Position numbers and translations under genes: made by a program. From contig CM072525.1 of assembly GCA_036898135.1 (NCBI GenBank), forward strand, positions 24,071,992 through 24,135,991: DNA of 64,000 nucleotides, given 5' to 3'. The notes below the pieces were generated by a model. That model did not search any database and had not been told where the DNA came from. It saw only the letters and a list, made by a program, of their open reading frames with translations. Of the stretch, positions 36,665 through 49,369 are shown piece after piece. The stretch comes from Oncomelania hupensis. Its lineage: Eukaryota; Mollusca; Gastropoda; Littorinimorpha; Pomatiopsidae. Numbering within the stretch: position 1 is the stretch's first letter; each line of letters starts with the position of its first letter.

Positions 36665-36925
36665 TTAGTTAGTTCTTTTGGAGATAGAGGCATTTGGGGC
36701 CTCACTTTTCTCCAGGCCAACTTGATGAGGGCGGTGCTTATCTCCTCTTGTTCGCTGTTTTACCTTCCATGGTTCTAAACAGATCCAGGTACCCAGTCAC
36801 AGCTGGGAGAACTGGGGTGTTTGCTACGCTTGTTTCATTCTTTCTTTCCTTTTGTTTGTGTTGTTAGGTGGTTGCCTTCCATGTTTGGTAACGCATCCAA
36901 GTACTAATCTGTCCCCTGGTTATTA
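36665..36925 (-). mobile_element. Diverged relative of the tRNA/5S SINE
   Basis: The order GGGGCCTCACTTTTC, GATGAGGGCGGTGCTTATC, CAGGTACCCAGTCACAGC, GAACTGGGGTGTTTG and ACGCATCCAAGTACTAATC parallels the 11853/24898 element, with the box C complement partly kept. Highly mutated. Confidence 0.5.
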
Positions 36926-37126
36926 GTTTGATGGAACAAGAAATGGGGGCATTGCACAGTGTAGGTGCGTAATTACTGAACCCAGAATGAATTAGCGTTT
37001 GCAGCATGGCATTAGGACCGTATACAAAAAGAACATACATCGAAACACAGAGTGTGATAGACTTTCTCAATGTGCAAGTGTGAATGCCGGGGTCTCAGTG
37101 AATGAAATTATATTCTATATGTTGTT

Positions 37127-37146
37127 GGTGTTGTTGTTGTTGTTGT

Positions 37147-37192
<46 letters not shown>

Positions 37193-37222
37193 GATGATGA
37201 TGATGATGATGATGATGATGCA

Positions 37223-37300
<78 letters not shown>

Positions 37301-37301
37301 A
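37127..37301 (+). repeat. (GTT)n/(GAT)n tract
   Basis: Short GTT run then about 160 bp of GAT with two single-unit interruptions (AAG, CAG). Confidence 0.95.
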
Positions 37302-38260
37302 CTTGAGCTTGTCATTAAACTCAACATCGTATAAGTTTACACAATATGGAAGCGTCCACGGTATCGAATAATAAAATATGAACAGTACATGCGCAGAAGA
37401 AAGAAAAATTAAGCCAAACAAGTCGTATACAAGTTTCCAAATTTTCGCCTTTATTACTACCAGGCTTCCTCAGGGTTAAACGTTATGGCATACAATGGCA
37501 CACAGTTCAAAAAAGTAAAAAATATTCATCTTAGTACTGAAGTGAAAACATCTCAGCGATACAACTAAATTACTTCCAAGGCCTCTTCTTCACCCCAAAA
37601 CCACACACACTCACACATCTCACACCCACAACAGTACATGTATAGCAGTACGAGTGTGTGTGTGTGGGTGTGTGTGTGTATTTCTGTGGCGTGTTTGTGT
37701 GTATATGTGAGTGTGGGTGAGGGTGTGTGTGTGTGTGCTCAGAACAGATTATCAAAAAACGTTACAAAATGTTAGCGGGCGCATTTTGTTGCTGTCTTAA
37801 ACTCTGTGTGTAAATGCACCTGAGACCGAACCTTTTATTAACACAACATCACATGCCCTGCGCCCTGTCAAAGGTAGGGTGATCTGCGGGTCTGGAATAC
37901 CCAGTGCTGTGGACAATAAAACAGGCAGCTGCCTTTCTTGCTGCAATCTGGTTCGCATACTGAAAATGTTTCTGGATCGCACCGTTGCATACTGTTGTCA
38001 TCATCCCGTAAAATATGTATCTCTAATTGCATGAATGTTTATATTGGCCAGGATAGCCCCGTTGCTGTCATTATCAAGTAAAACACGTATTTGGATGAAT
38101 TTGTTTTTATCGATCCGATAATTATTATTGGAAGTTTCATACATGAAGAGGTTGATTTTTAAACAGTCAATGCTCATTAAGTTATATGGTTTATGTTTGT
38201 AAAAACATGCTTTTTCATGGCTACGCGTACCAGGAAACAACAGGATAAATTACTCGTGTT
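37302..38260. other. No gene recognised
   Basis: A GT-rich tract at 37655-37737 and otherwise unique sequence; the ORFs are short and unremarkable. Confidence 0.5.
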
Positions 38261-38261
38261 G

Positions 38262-38312
38262 TTTATTTTATAGCGCGCACTTGCCAACTCAAGGCGCTGG
38301 CCGAAGAGAAGA
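38262..38312 (-). mobile_element. SINE family B tail fragment
   Basis: TATAGCGCGCACTTGCC and AACTCAAGGCGCTGGCCGAA match the complement of the family B tail, just before a family X copy. Confidence 0.4.
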
Positions 38313-38334
38313 TCGAATGTACACAGCTTTTCTG

Positions 38335-39135
38335 AGACTGGCCGAGTACCTCTCACAACTTAGTAGAGTCTCCCGTGGGGGTGAAGGGGGTTTCTGTATA
38401 AATAGTCTCCACACTTTCTGCAAATTTAGTGCTTTAAATTCCCACTGTCGCTGTCTTTCTCCATTGTTCTTTCTCATTCCTATTGTGTTCTATCAATCTA
38501 TTATCTTCTTCGCTAGACCAGTCACCTACCTTTTTTTTTCTTGAAAACTCTCCTAACTCCTCATTATATTTTGTGTATGGGGTCTGTTGGGCCAGCTTGG
38601 GGATATTGGACGCTTTCTGCCAAATGGTCAATAGGGCTTTTTATGGTATACCGGTATTATTTAGCAATGTAGGCATTTTATATGTATGTGTTTTACTGAT
38701 ATTTTATATTGACGTTTATATCATATCTTGTTTTTGTAAACTGGGTTCGATACATTTTTAAAGTACAGCCTCTGCGTCCCCTGCATGGGATACCTTTATT
38801 GCAAAGTGACCGGTGGGTGTAGTTCTTTCAGTGTTACCAGTAGGCAGTAGATCTTTTATACGGGTCACGGTTGAGTCCTTGGCGGCAGGGATAGTTCAAT
38901 GGTCAGAGCGCACGATTTGTGTGAGTGCGTCTTGGGCGACGTGGGTTCGAATCCTGACTTCAGCAAACTATTGTGTGATTGCTGGATATTACGGGCCAGC
39001 GCTTTGAGAAGCTCTCTGAGCTTGTAAGTGCGCTATATAAGATAAATCTCTTTCTTTTTCTTTCCTCATTCTACCAAAGTGTGGTCTTGATTCGGCTCTT
39101 TGCAGTCCGCTGGACCCTATAAACAATTACTAACT
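38335..39135 (+). mobile_element. Family X repeat, diverged, interrupted by a SINE
   Basis: Family X blocks (TATAAATAGTCTCC, AATTTAGTGCTTTAAATTCC, GTTGGGCCAGCTTGGGG) with more changes than other copies, and the end GTCCGCTGGACCCTATAAAC after SINE D. Confidence 0.65.
38883..39052 (+). mobile_element. tRNA-derived SINE (family D) nested in family X
   Basis: Head with box A-like GATAGTTCAATGGTCAGAGC and box B GGGTTCGAATCCTG, short body, then GCGCTTTGAGAAGCTCTCTG and AAGTGCGCTATATAAG tail. It interrupts a family X copy just before its conserved 3' end, so it arrived later. Confidence 0.65.
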
Positions 39136-40345
39136 AACTAATTAAGCGAACATAAGTCTCGGCCTCGCTGTGTGGATCGAAAGCAAACAGGAGTTACAAA
39201 AGATAGCATAAGAGCTTTCTTGTGGTGTTTTTTTGGCATGGAGTGATACGACTAATAATTTGTCATGAATACATTTAACAAGCTTCAGTGCAACAAGAAC
39301 ATAGCACTAATTTGAGCTTTGCTTTTGTGAGCCATTTTGTATTCCTTGTAATGTTATATTTGCTTTCTTGATTACAAATTATGTTTAAACCAACAGGAAA
39401 ATAATTATATAGGTGAGAAATTCGCACGCTGCATGAATACGGACGGGTCAACGTGCAGGAGTATTCGAAGATGATGAAAGTAGCCATTAGGAGTGAGGGA
39501 AGCTGTACCTCCCTTCCTAATGAGACAAACACTAAATTATTTAAAACACATATGGAGAACTCTAAAGCAAGACTTGATTATACACACGCTACTCTTGAAT
39601 ATAAATTCAATTTTTGAAATGACATTGTCTCAAGCATACAATAGAATATGAAATAACACGAAATTAAAAAAAAAAAGAATTAGAAAAAGGTACATTATAT
39701 TTAGTTTACAAAAGTCAACCAACCAATGAGTTACAGAACAATGGCGTGGGGAAACCAACAACAGCTGCAGCAACAACAACAACAACAACAAACAAATGTG
39801 TTGTCTGTATATGCGAACCAAACTTGCAAGGTGTTTCCGCTTCGAAGGTGATACGAGCCGCTGTGAAGTGAAACTGCTAAAAGGTGGAAAATCCAGGTGT
39901 GCTGTTTTATGCAGTGCTATAGGAATGCTCCAATTGACAACTACATTGTGCCGACCTATAAAAGGCCTGCAACAGCCCAAAAAACGCAATCCGGCTTACG
40001 CAATAAACCACTTTGCTCCAAGGGGGTAGTCTTTCCCTTCTGGCCCTGTTACGTCAAGCACAGAATGGCGTCGCGCAGTGCCCTGTGGGATTGTTTTCAA
40101 ACAAAAGGAGATGGCGGCGAGAAAATACGAATCTAACGTCGTAAAATACTCGGTGGCTCCATTTGCTATATGTAAATGAAGCAATGAAGAAGTGTCAACG
40201 GAGAATAAGATAGCCGCAGTTTCGGTCTGGTGTCGAGGTCTTGAGAACTTGATCTATAATTTACATTCTCTTTTTTTTCCCGTCTGTGTGTGTGTGCGTG
40301 TGTATAGGTGTGTATGTATGGGTGTGCGCGTGAGTGTGTAGTGTG

Positions 40346-40378
<33 letters not shown>

Positions 40379-40534
40379 ATGCGCGCACCTTTAGGTCAAC
40401 TTGTATCCACAATACAGCCTACCAAAAAAAAGATGACAGAGATCTTAGGTTCAACCCTCTGATTATGTTCATTTCTTTGACTTTTTTTTTTTTTGGGGGG
40501 GGGGTGTATCTCTATTCATGAAGGGTTGCACAAT
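39136..40534. other. No gene recognised
   Basis: Contains an unusually balanced-GC stretch near 39800-40200 with two overlapping open frames of about 79 codons but no known domain, then a GT tract at 40286-40380. Confidence 0.4.
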
Positions 40535-40768
40535 AATGTAGTGGTTAGGCCACGCTCTAGCAATGTTTCATGTTAAGCAACGTCGGGAAGGGTTAATACT
40601 TGGATGAGTAACCACGCTCTAGCAATGTTTCATGTTAAGCAACGTCGGGAAGGGTTAATACTTGGATGGTTGACCATGCTTGGAAAGCAACCACCAAACG
40701 ACAGTGGTCCAGCGACGACCGTTGAAGGTTCACTGGACCCTATAAACAGGAAATCAAATCAAATTAAA
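40535..40768 (+). mobile_element. 5S rRNA-derived SINE (second family) with a 62-bp internal duplication
   Basis: TGTTAAGCAACGTCGGG and TTAATACTTGGATGGTTGAC match the 5S rRNA internal control region. The block from CCACGCTCTAG to ACTTGGATG is present twice in tandem (from 40550 and from 40612), so the element has two 5S promoters. It ends with TTCACTGGACCCTATAAAC and an AAATC-type tail. That 3' end resembles the end of family X. Confidence 0.75.
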
Positions 40769-41289
40769 CGACACAAAAAGACTGAAACATGCAAGCGCTC
40801 GACTCACTCCAGACCACCCAGTTGTGAATGGGTAGGTACCTGAACTTGTTTAGAAAAGGGGAAGGTAAATCAGCGAGGGAGCGGAGCTGGCTTAGTGAAA
40901 AGCGAGATCCCAAACGCGTTCTTCTCCAACGACCCAAAGATTGCTGGGACACCTTTACATTTTAAGACAAAAAAACCTCAAGGTTCTGTCTTCGATTACC
41001 CCACCCTCACCCCGTTCACACACTTTACACACACACAAGCACACCCCCCCCCCACACACGCACACACACACACACATGCCCATTAAATCCACCTACATAA
41101 AAAACGATTTATTTTTCTAGTAAAGAAGCCTACTTTCCTGTCGACCTCTGCCGTCTCCACTCCGTCTAACTATGTACACCAAATGAGTCATCGATCGCAT
41201 TATAGGAACCGCACTGTCAACTTCAACTGTATTGTCAACAAGTATTGGCGAAGATTTAGATCTATAAACCTATAGTGCAGGTGTTTTTA

Positions 41290-41440
41290 CTAAGGTAAGG
41301 TAACGTAAGGTAAAACAAGGCAAGGTAAGGTAAGATAAGATAAGATAAGATAAGATAAGATAAGATAAGATAAGATAAGATAAGATAAGATAAGATAAGA
41401 TAAGATAAGATAAGATAAGATAAGATAAGATAAGATAAGT
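41290..41440 (+). repeat. (GATAA)n pentanucleotide tract
   Basis: GGTAA-type units grading into about 100 bp of pure GATAA. Confidence 0.95.
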
Positions 41441-41564
41441 GCAGGAGTTTTTCATAACACAATTTGAGATCATTGAGATAAGATAAGAAAAGAACTTTGT
41501 TGGCAGCTCCGAGAATCTCATCCCACGTACAACCCAAGCTAACAGTGCTTAAGATAAGTTGTCT

Positions 41565-41665
41565 GGGGCGTGACGCTGTACGAGGCGCCTAAGGTATCAA
41601 GTGAGCGCCACGGGTGGCTTGTGTTAGATGCTGTTTGGGCAGCCATTTGAGCAGCTCTCGAGAAG
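41565..41665 (+). mobile_element. SINE family B 3' fragment
   Basis: GGGGCGTGACGCTGTACGAG, GGTGGCTTGTGTTAGATGC and TTTGAGCAGCTCTCGAG resemble the family B tail block. Diverged. Confidence 0.35.
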
Positions 41666-42084
41666 AACGTAGGGAATTTTATAACATTATATGCGTCAAA
41701 ATGAACTTCTTTCGAACATGGATCACTGTAAAATGTTGACAGAAGCAGCCTTTTCCAGGGTCCCTTTCTAACATGCAGTTCCTCCCACCCCCTCCCCAGC
41801 TCTAACATCTACAACTTAATATTGATACTCTTAACTTCACTGGTGATGCCATTTTTTTTTTAAATTTTCTTTGTTTATTTAATGAATTTTTTTTTACAGT
41901 TCCATTTTAGCAGTTATTCAATAAATAATATACTTGATGCTCGACAAATGGAATAAAAACAGCTTAGCTTGGGACAATTCTGTTTGCATTATGTTGTTTT
42001 GTCTTAATGTTTTGTCCATAGATCTATTAGCATTCTTTTTCTTTAATATGTAACACTTATAACACTGGATGCAATATACGCGCT

Positions 42085-42250
42085 TTTCCCCAAATCACCA
42101 ACCAGGCTCAAAGCGTGGCGATCTGCACCAACATACACGCTCCCATGTCTCGCCCACGTCCCTACACAAACACAACAAACACACATCTATCGCGCCACCA
42201 TGTGGTGTAAAGGCAGGGAGATCGCTATTAGAAGACGGAAGGGAAATGTA
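42085..42250 (-). mobile_element. SINE family A, 3' part
   Basis: Reverse complement matches the family A body and tail: TCTTCTAATAGCGATC, a TTTACACCAC block and GATCGCCACGCTTTGAGCC. The tRNA-like head is missing. Confidence 0.65.
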
Positions 42251-44223
42251 ATTTTTATGTCGATGACAATGGACCCCTTCCACGCACAGTTGATACTTTG
42301 CTCTCACACTAACTACATCTGGGTGAGCAAATTAAACCACTGTGAAGGACGAGGCCAATAGATATTAATTAATCCACTACAATCATGAATCCATTTGTTT
42401 CGCATTATTCATTAAACTGGAAAGCTTGAGTTTGTCGATGCCACCTTTTTTTAAAATTTTTTCATTTAGGGTTGCGCTCTAGCTGGCGGACATTTACTCT
42501 AGCTTTTGACAGCTATAGCTAAGTAGATAGCGATCTAAATATTCAATTTCCCGCTGGCTAAACGCCGCACTTCCAATGCCCAAAGGGAAACATTTATGAT
42601 GAATGTGTGTTGATAGCACATGTATGTCTTACACTTTGTCGATTACGCTGCCTAATATATTCTCCCGGCATTCCTCGAACTAAGTGCTGTGCTTCCTTCA
42701 TGTCTCTTTACCGCTCTTCCGGATCATTCTCCGCCGAAAAGAGAGAAAAAAAACAGTTCGTCGGGAAATGCAAATGAGTTGTAAAACATTCATACGCCGG
42801 GTGTCAGTGAGCGGGCGGGTACAAAAGACTGAAAGATCCGATGATAAGCGAACGCCACACGTCTCTCTGCCAAGGTGTGCGTGGGTGAGGGGAGGGTGTG
42901 GAAGGGATGGAGATAGAAGATGGATGAAGGGGGGGGGGGTATTTTGTATGCGCACACGTGTGCGTGAGGTTAACAGGCTTTAACAGTAACAAGTAAAAGT
43001 AGAAGAAGACGGACAAGAAGAAGAAGAAGGAGAAGAAGAAGAAGAAGAAGAAGAAGAAGAAGAAGAAGAAGAAGATTTAAAAAGGAAAATTAATTAATGA
43101 CGTTTCTCGTTGTTAAGGTGTTTTTCCCCCAGGCCAAAACAGCACTGACCAATGAAAAATTGTGAAGCGATGATTTTGACAATCTTGGAATCTCTGCAGA
43201 CATTGAGGAGTGTGTCTGAAATGCGCGTGTTGTTAGGCTAACGTGGAGTTGTGTGCCTGCCCTGACAGCTGATGCCAGCGGCGAATTCTCAGAGAATCAA
43301 TGTAGGGTGTAATTTAAAAGATTAAAAAAAATCATTATCCATGTTGGTTTGAAATTCAGGTACTAGTACAATATTACAGATCATTTCCAAATCATTCAAA
43401 GTATTTCGGGTATGCCTTAAACTCAAAGTGCAGACATAGATGTCTCTTTATACTAGAGAGCAGGGAAGACAATTAAAAAACAAAGGGATTTTTAGTGTTT
43501 TGGGGATAGTCATTAACATTGGGAGTGGTAAAAACCCGGTAGGCTGTAACAACTCGCTTTTTACTATCCTCTCAAGGTCACCCAGTAACTTCAGACATAT
43601 TGCTCCAATATGGCGGCCACTTCCTCACAACACAGCCCCGTCATGCAAAGCGAGTTACCCATAATGTCACGAGGTTTATCCCGGAAGCAGCACCTTTAGG
43701 ACAGCAGTTTTACAAGCTTGGGACGGGTTAAATGCATTGTGGGAAGCTTTGATCTCCCTTGGTTATAGCTCGGTTCCTTCCCTTGATGGCGGAACTCGGA
43801 ACCTCGCTGAGTGGTTTTAGCATGTTACTTTGTTTCTGATGAACTAATGATTGGATCTTTATTAAACGCTCATTTGCATATAGCAGGCTGCGTCTTATTG
43901 TCTTCAAGTGTATACAGTTGCTGTAGCAGCAGACCTATTTGTATGACGCCCAAGTTCGCAATGAATGAGCTTGTTAATATTATTATCTTCCGCAAGGAAG
44001 TGTTCTGCAGGGTCGTGAAAGATGCTTTTGCATAAAGGTGCTTCAGGGGCGAGGAGTGAATATATACATTGATGTAGGAATAACGATGCCAGGTTGATGC
44101 AGTAAGCTATATCTCCCCCCTTCTGGACGCCGTTTCCTTGTCTCCAAAATCTCTACTGTTAGAACTGGGTCCATTTTTGTTCCTAAATTAATTCAATAAC
44201 GTTAAACCGGCATGTGTGTGCCG

Positions 44224-44267
<44 letters not shown>

Positions 44268-44426
44268 GTGTGAGTGTGTGATACGGCAATGTTTTTTTTA
44301 CTCCACTATTGTCTAATTTGTTGTGCAATGACTAATTTATGTGATCAGGCTAATGATTATAAGACGATGATTTGGGATGTATATGGGATATATATATCCC
44401 ATATATATATATATATATATATATAT
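42251..44426. other. No gene recognised
   Basis: Unique-looking sequence with short ORFs, (GAA)n at 43010 and (GT)n at 44225. The 43500-43800 stretch has mixed composition and could be an old transposon. Confidence 0.4.
43010..43076 (+). repeat. (GAA)n tract
   Basis: About 65 bp of GAA/AAG. Confidence 0.9.
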
Positions 44427-45003
44427 GGCACCCCCGTGAGGGTGCCGGGGGGTTCAGTATAAATAGTATCCCCACTTTCTGGAAATGTAGTGCTTTAAAT
44501 TCCCATTGTCGCTGTCTTTCTCATTTGCTCTTTCTCATTTCTGCTCTGTTCTATCAATCTGCTATACTATCTTCTACTTCGCTAGACCAGTCACCTACCT
44601 TTTTTCTTGAAAACTCTTCCAAGACTCCTTATTTGTGTATGAGGTCTGTTGGATCAGCTTGGGAATATTGGACGCTTTCTGGCAGGTGGTCACTAGGGCT
44701 TCCTATGATGTTATTATTTAGCAATGTAGGCATTTTATATGTATGTGTTTTGTTGATAATTTATAATGATGTTTGTATTCTATTTTGTTTTTGTAAACGG
44801 GGGTCGATAAATTAGAGTACAGCCTCAGCGCCCCATGCGTGGGATGTCTTTATTGTAAAGTGACTGGCTGGTGGAGAGCTTTTAGTTTTACCGCTAGTGT
44901 TGTTTCAGCAGATCTTTTATGCGGATCAGGGGTTGTCCGGTCCTGATTTGGCTCGGAAGAGTCCGCTGGACCTAAAGCAATAATAATGTAATGTAATGTA
45001 ATA
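44427..45003 (+). mobile_element. Family X repeat
   Basis: Begins after a (TA)n tract at GGCACCCCCGTGAGGGTGCC, has the TATAAATAG box and the shared 3' end, with an (AATGT)n tail. Confidence 0.75.
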
Positions 45004-45468
45004 TATATGGCGTGCAATACAGATGATTTACCTATGTGATATTAGTTGTAATTAAAATTAATGTGATTATGTGATGGGTGTGCTCTTTAAACGTGTAATA
45101 AATGTGAAATTTCGTTTTTAAAAGATGTAATGTATATTTTTGTAATTTAATATTCTTTTGTGTAAAGATGTAAAAGTTGTGTATATTGTTTTAATTGAAT
45201 GGGCGTTTTTTTTATTCCATCAGCAAATCATTTCTTACTTTGTCATCTTTGAGATAATTAAAAGATCTTGAATATTGAAAAGTGCTTTATAAGGTTACGC
45301 AATGGGAAAATGCTTCAACACGCATGAAATTAACAGTAGCTGAAGACTGGACCGAGCTCACATCGTTTAATTTAGACACCCGTTTGTGCCATAAACAACT
45401 CTACTGCTTTACCTACTGGTTGTTGTTATTGTTGTCGTTGATGGTGTTGTTACTGATGGTGTTGTTGT

Positions 45469-45469
<1 letters not shown>

Positions 45470-45563
<94 letters not shown>
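45470..45563 (+). repeat. (TGC)n/(TGA)n tract
   Basis: GTT and GCT units passing into pure GAT. Confidence 0.9.
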
Positions 45564-47344
45564 TTTATATGTGGTTTGTGTAGCCTACATGTCCGTGCGT
45601 GGTGTTTGTTTGTGTGTGCCTGTATGTGTGTGTGAGAGAGAGAAAGAGAGAGACAGAGTCAGAGAGACAAAAAGACATAGAGACCTCGCGAGACCTCGCG
45701 AGTGCTACCTTATTTACCTATATGTCTACATTTGATTAATCATTTTTCAAATGTTCCTCGCCTTAAATGTCTGTACCTACAGCCTAACAGAGGAAGAGAG
45801 GGTGGGGGGGGGGGGGGGGGAGAGAAGCTTAGTATCACTTCTCGCGAGTCGCGTCTTGGTTATCATAGACCGCATCTCTCATTACTGAAGATTGATGACC
45901 GGCTCCAGTAACCTGTGGTCACTTCATCACTCATTCCCTGCCTCAATGTTTTGACTGGACACTAGGAACCGGAGTGTTGATAGAGGAGGGAGTGGGGACG
46001 GAGATGGGGGCAGAGAGAAAGAGTGAAGAGGTTTGGAGATGAAGAGGATGTTAAATATTAAGGTGAGGAGGATGGTTGTATGAGGATGGAAAAAAAGGAA
46101 TAAAAGAGGAGTCGAGGATGGAGAGAAATGGAGGTGCGTGTGGGGATGGGGTAGAGGGTGTAAGGGAGGGGTGGAGGGTTAGGATACAAAATAGTATTTG
46201 GGGAGTGGAGGTAAAAAGGACAAAAAGAAATCTACGGCGTTCACATTTAAACTTCAGTTTGTAGCTCTCTATTGACAAACATTCACTATTTTGTAAATAC
46301 TCTGTATTTACAAATACTAACACTGAATACACACAGGTCTACAAACCTAATGCTTACAGACAAACGCGCGCGCACTCACATTGATATATATACACGCACG
46401 AACACACACGCATACACCCGTGCGCACACGCACAATCCCACACATTCACACACACACATACACACACACATACACACCCAATCAATCACACACACATATA
46501 CAATCACACACAAGGGAAAAAAAATAAAAAGACGGGTCATGCTAGTAGAAGAACAAGACAAAACAACAACAACAACAACAAAACAACAACAAGGAAGAAT
46601 AGGAGACAAGAGAACGAATAAACTTTGACTTCTCTCTCTTCAAGTTGAAGGTTGGTTGATCAGATAGGAAGGGTCTATAACTGTAAAAGAAGCAATAACC
46701 AGCTTACCACGTCAGTGATGCCAGTGATAGGACACACCTTAACAATTTATCGTACTGCCCATCTTAATGTCCACTCTCGGACAGGCATTAGTCCCTTGTC
46801 AGGTTGACACAGGTGTGGACATTGAAAGAAAGAATGAAAGAAAAGAGAGAGTGAGTAAATGAATGAATGAATGAATGAATGAATGAATTATAGAATGAAA
46901 GAAAGCAAGAAAGTAATGGGGGAAAAAAGTAAGTGAGAAATGAAAAAAAGACAGAAATGAAAAAGAAAGAGAGTGGGCTAGTCAGTGGGTTTTTGTTATT
47001 CAGGGAAACGGGTCGGAATAAGAACAGATCCAACATTAGTACCAGGGACTGGTGTTTTCTTTTTCCTTCCTGTCCTGTTAGGCGCTACGCTATATGTATG
47101 TATGTGCTCAAGGCTGTTAATGGTGTGTTTTTTTCTGGAATAAATTTGCCTTGCCGTGCCTTGTTGCGTTGCGATTGCCACGTTTTTTTAATCCACAAGG
47201 TCGGAACCTACAACTGCTTACGTCCGAAGATCCAAAATCCAGATCCTTATTTCTGTGGTGTGAATCTTTTCATTGCTAAGTATTAGTCTAAAGGTTTGTA
47301 GTTTGTGCTGACAATGTAAAGCTAATACATGTAGTAACACCATA
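45564..47344. other. No gene recognised
   Basis: Purine-rich stretches, a poly-G run near 45802, (CA)n at 46430-46515 and (GAAT)n at 46856-46890. No domain seen. Confidence 0.45.
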
Positions 47345-47421
47345 CACACTGCGTAGCTGAGGCTTTGCCGAGGCTAACGTTTGTCTTAGAGTTACTCGGC
47401 GAGTCTCAGTTACGCTGAGTG
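47345..47421. mobile_element. Miniature foldback element, 77 bp
   Basis: Arms CACACTGCGTAGCTGAGGCT and GAGTCTCAGTTACGCTGAGT. Confidence 0.6.
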
Positions 47422-47455
47422 ATTTTAACACCTGATGCACACACTCTCTCTCTCG

Positions 47456-47491
<36 letters not shown>

Positions 47492-47859
47492 TCCACCCTC
47501 TCTCTCTAAATGACGTACTATCAAAACTGAACGGGCGATGGACAATTCCTTCAACTCGTGAAAGTAGACCTGCATATATCTAAACTTTTCATCATAGATT
47601 ATTTGAAAGTTAAAACCTTGATTGCCAGCTTACAAACCCACCAGTATAGTTCGTGTCAACAAAATTTAATTTCCTCCAAGATCGATGTTGATAAAGCAAA
47701 CGAGCATTCTTAATTGTATGACAGATTTCATTCAATTATATAGGACAGGTATACCGATGCTACGGGAGCCCGACTTTGATTCCACAGCTATATATGATCC
47801 CATAGTTCATGTTCTCAAAGTTGGGTTTGTTTGTTTTTCGCCACAGTTCTAAAATTGTG

Positions 47860-47990
47860 TAATGTGCACGGCTGTGTGTTCCAAGAGTTTATGTTCCCCG
47901 CGGATCTATGCTGTGTTCCTTCAGCTGTATTTCTATTGCTCGATGTTCCTATAACTCTAAAGTAGTGGTTTGTGATGGTGGTGATGTTGG

Positions 47991-48057
<67 letters not shown>

Positions 48058-48350
48058 AATAATAATAATAAGGATATACACGGCTCCACATTTCATAAGT
48101 TCTGTGCTTTTAGAGCTTTATGTTTTCACAGTCTTATGGCTCTATGTTCACTTGGTTCTTAGATTTAACAACTCTATGTTCTCACAGCTTATCTTCCACA
48201 TAACTATATGAACAGCTATGGTACCATCGATCCATGTTTCCAGAAATATATATTTTACACCCCTTATGTTTACAGAGCTGTGGAAACATAGAGATGTGAG
48301 AACACAAAGCAAGATTTATGGGAACATAGAACTGTGAAGAACATAGGCAT
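47860..48350. repeat. Strand-switching CTATGTTC-type motif cluster
   Basis: Variants of CTCTATGTTCTCACAG occur many times on the + strand (48105-48190) and as complements (GTGGAAACATAGAGATGTGAG near 48282, GGAACATAGAACTGTG near 48322). A (GAT)n tract lies inside. Confidence 0.55.
47986..48072 (+). repeat. (GAT)n/(AAT)n tract
   Basis: Pure GAT then AAT, inside the CTATGTTC motif cluster. Confidence 0.9.
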
Positions 48351-48839
48351 GACCTGGAGGTCACAACTGCAACTACAGCCTTTCTTTGAGTATATTATTG
48401 CTGTCGCAAATTAATGTGGACGCCGACGCGTCATAACACTGATTGAGGCTGCCAATTCGTCACAATCGGAAATGAAGAGGAAGATGATGACGATGATTAG
48501 TCTGACTGAGAGCGCTGTCCTGTCTTACGTATCTGTGACGTGTTACGTGGACATTCTACAAGTGCAATTTAACAATCGACAGTTAAATTAGTTGCTAGAT
48601 ATTGACCCGATTATTTGTTCACATGTTATTAATGAACAAAATGGACTGGGTGTACTAAATCAAACATAACAATAAAAGGGTTACAGTCAACATCGATGCA
48701 TTAAATAAAGATAAAGAAACAAATGATCAAATATTTATATTTATCACTATAATAAACAAAATAAACGAATAAAAAATTAAAATACACAACAATTACATTC
48801 AATTAAATGAAATTTAAAAAAAAAATTAAAATGAAATAA

Positions 48840-48866
48840 GAATAAGAATAAAATATAAATAAATAA

Positions 48867-48901
<35 letters not shown>

Positions 48902-48922
48902 ATGAAAATAAAAAAAAAAAAA

Positions 48923-48973
<51 letters not shown>

Positions 48974-49078
48974 ATACTTAAAAAAATAAATAAATAAAAA
49001 ATAAATAAATAAAATTTCGTTTACATAAATAAATACTTAAAAAAATAAATAAATAAAAAATAAATAAATAAAATTTCG
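48840..49078 (+). repeat. (AAAT)n-rich block
   Basis: About 240 bp of AAAT/AATA units containing the 61-bp duplication. Confidence 0.9.
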
Positions 49079-49085
49079 TTCGGCA
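48960..49085 (+). repeat. 61-bp tandem duplication in an (AAAT)n tract
   Basis: The block from AAATACTTAAAAAAATAAAT through AAATTTCGTT occurs twice back to back. Confidence 0.7.
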
Positions 49086-49162
49086 GATCTATATCACTAA
49101 ATAAATACATACAAGATTTGACTTAGATTACATTATGACTATATTTTACTCCTTAAAGAATG

Positions 49163-49170
49163 GTGTGAGA

Positions 49171-49258
<88 letters not shown>
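49163..49258 (+). repeat. (GA)n tract
   Basis: About 95 bp of GA dinucleotides. Confidence 0.95.
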
Positions 49259-49260
<2 letters not shown>

Positions 49261-49369
49261 ACCTTAAATGTAGCAATTTTATTTTATTTATTTATTTTTG
49301 TAATTGTAGAATATTTTGGGGAAAATCGAAAAGGAAAAATAACTTGATTTTTTCAAGCCAAACCGGAAT

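Noticed and set aside
40550..40700. 5S rRNA gene
   Set aside because: Only the internal control region matches; the ends of a 5S gene are missing and a SINE body follows.
44372..44815. A 147-codon frame with Cys-rich tail
   Set aside because: It is family X read in one frame; other copies do not keep the frame open.
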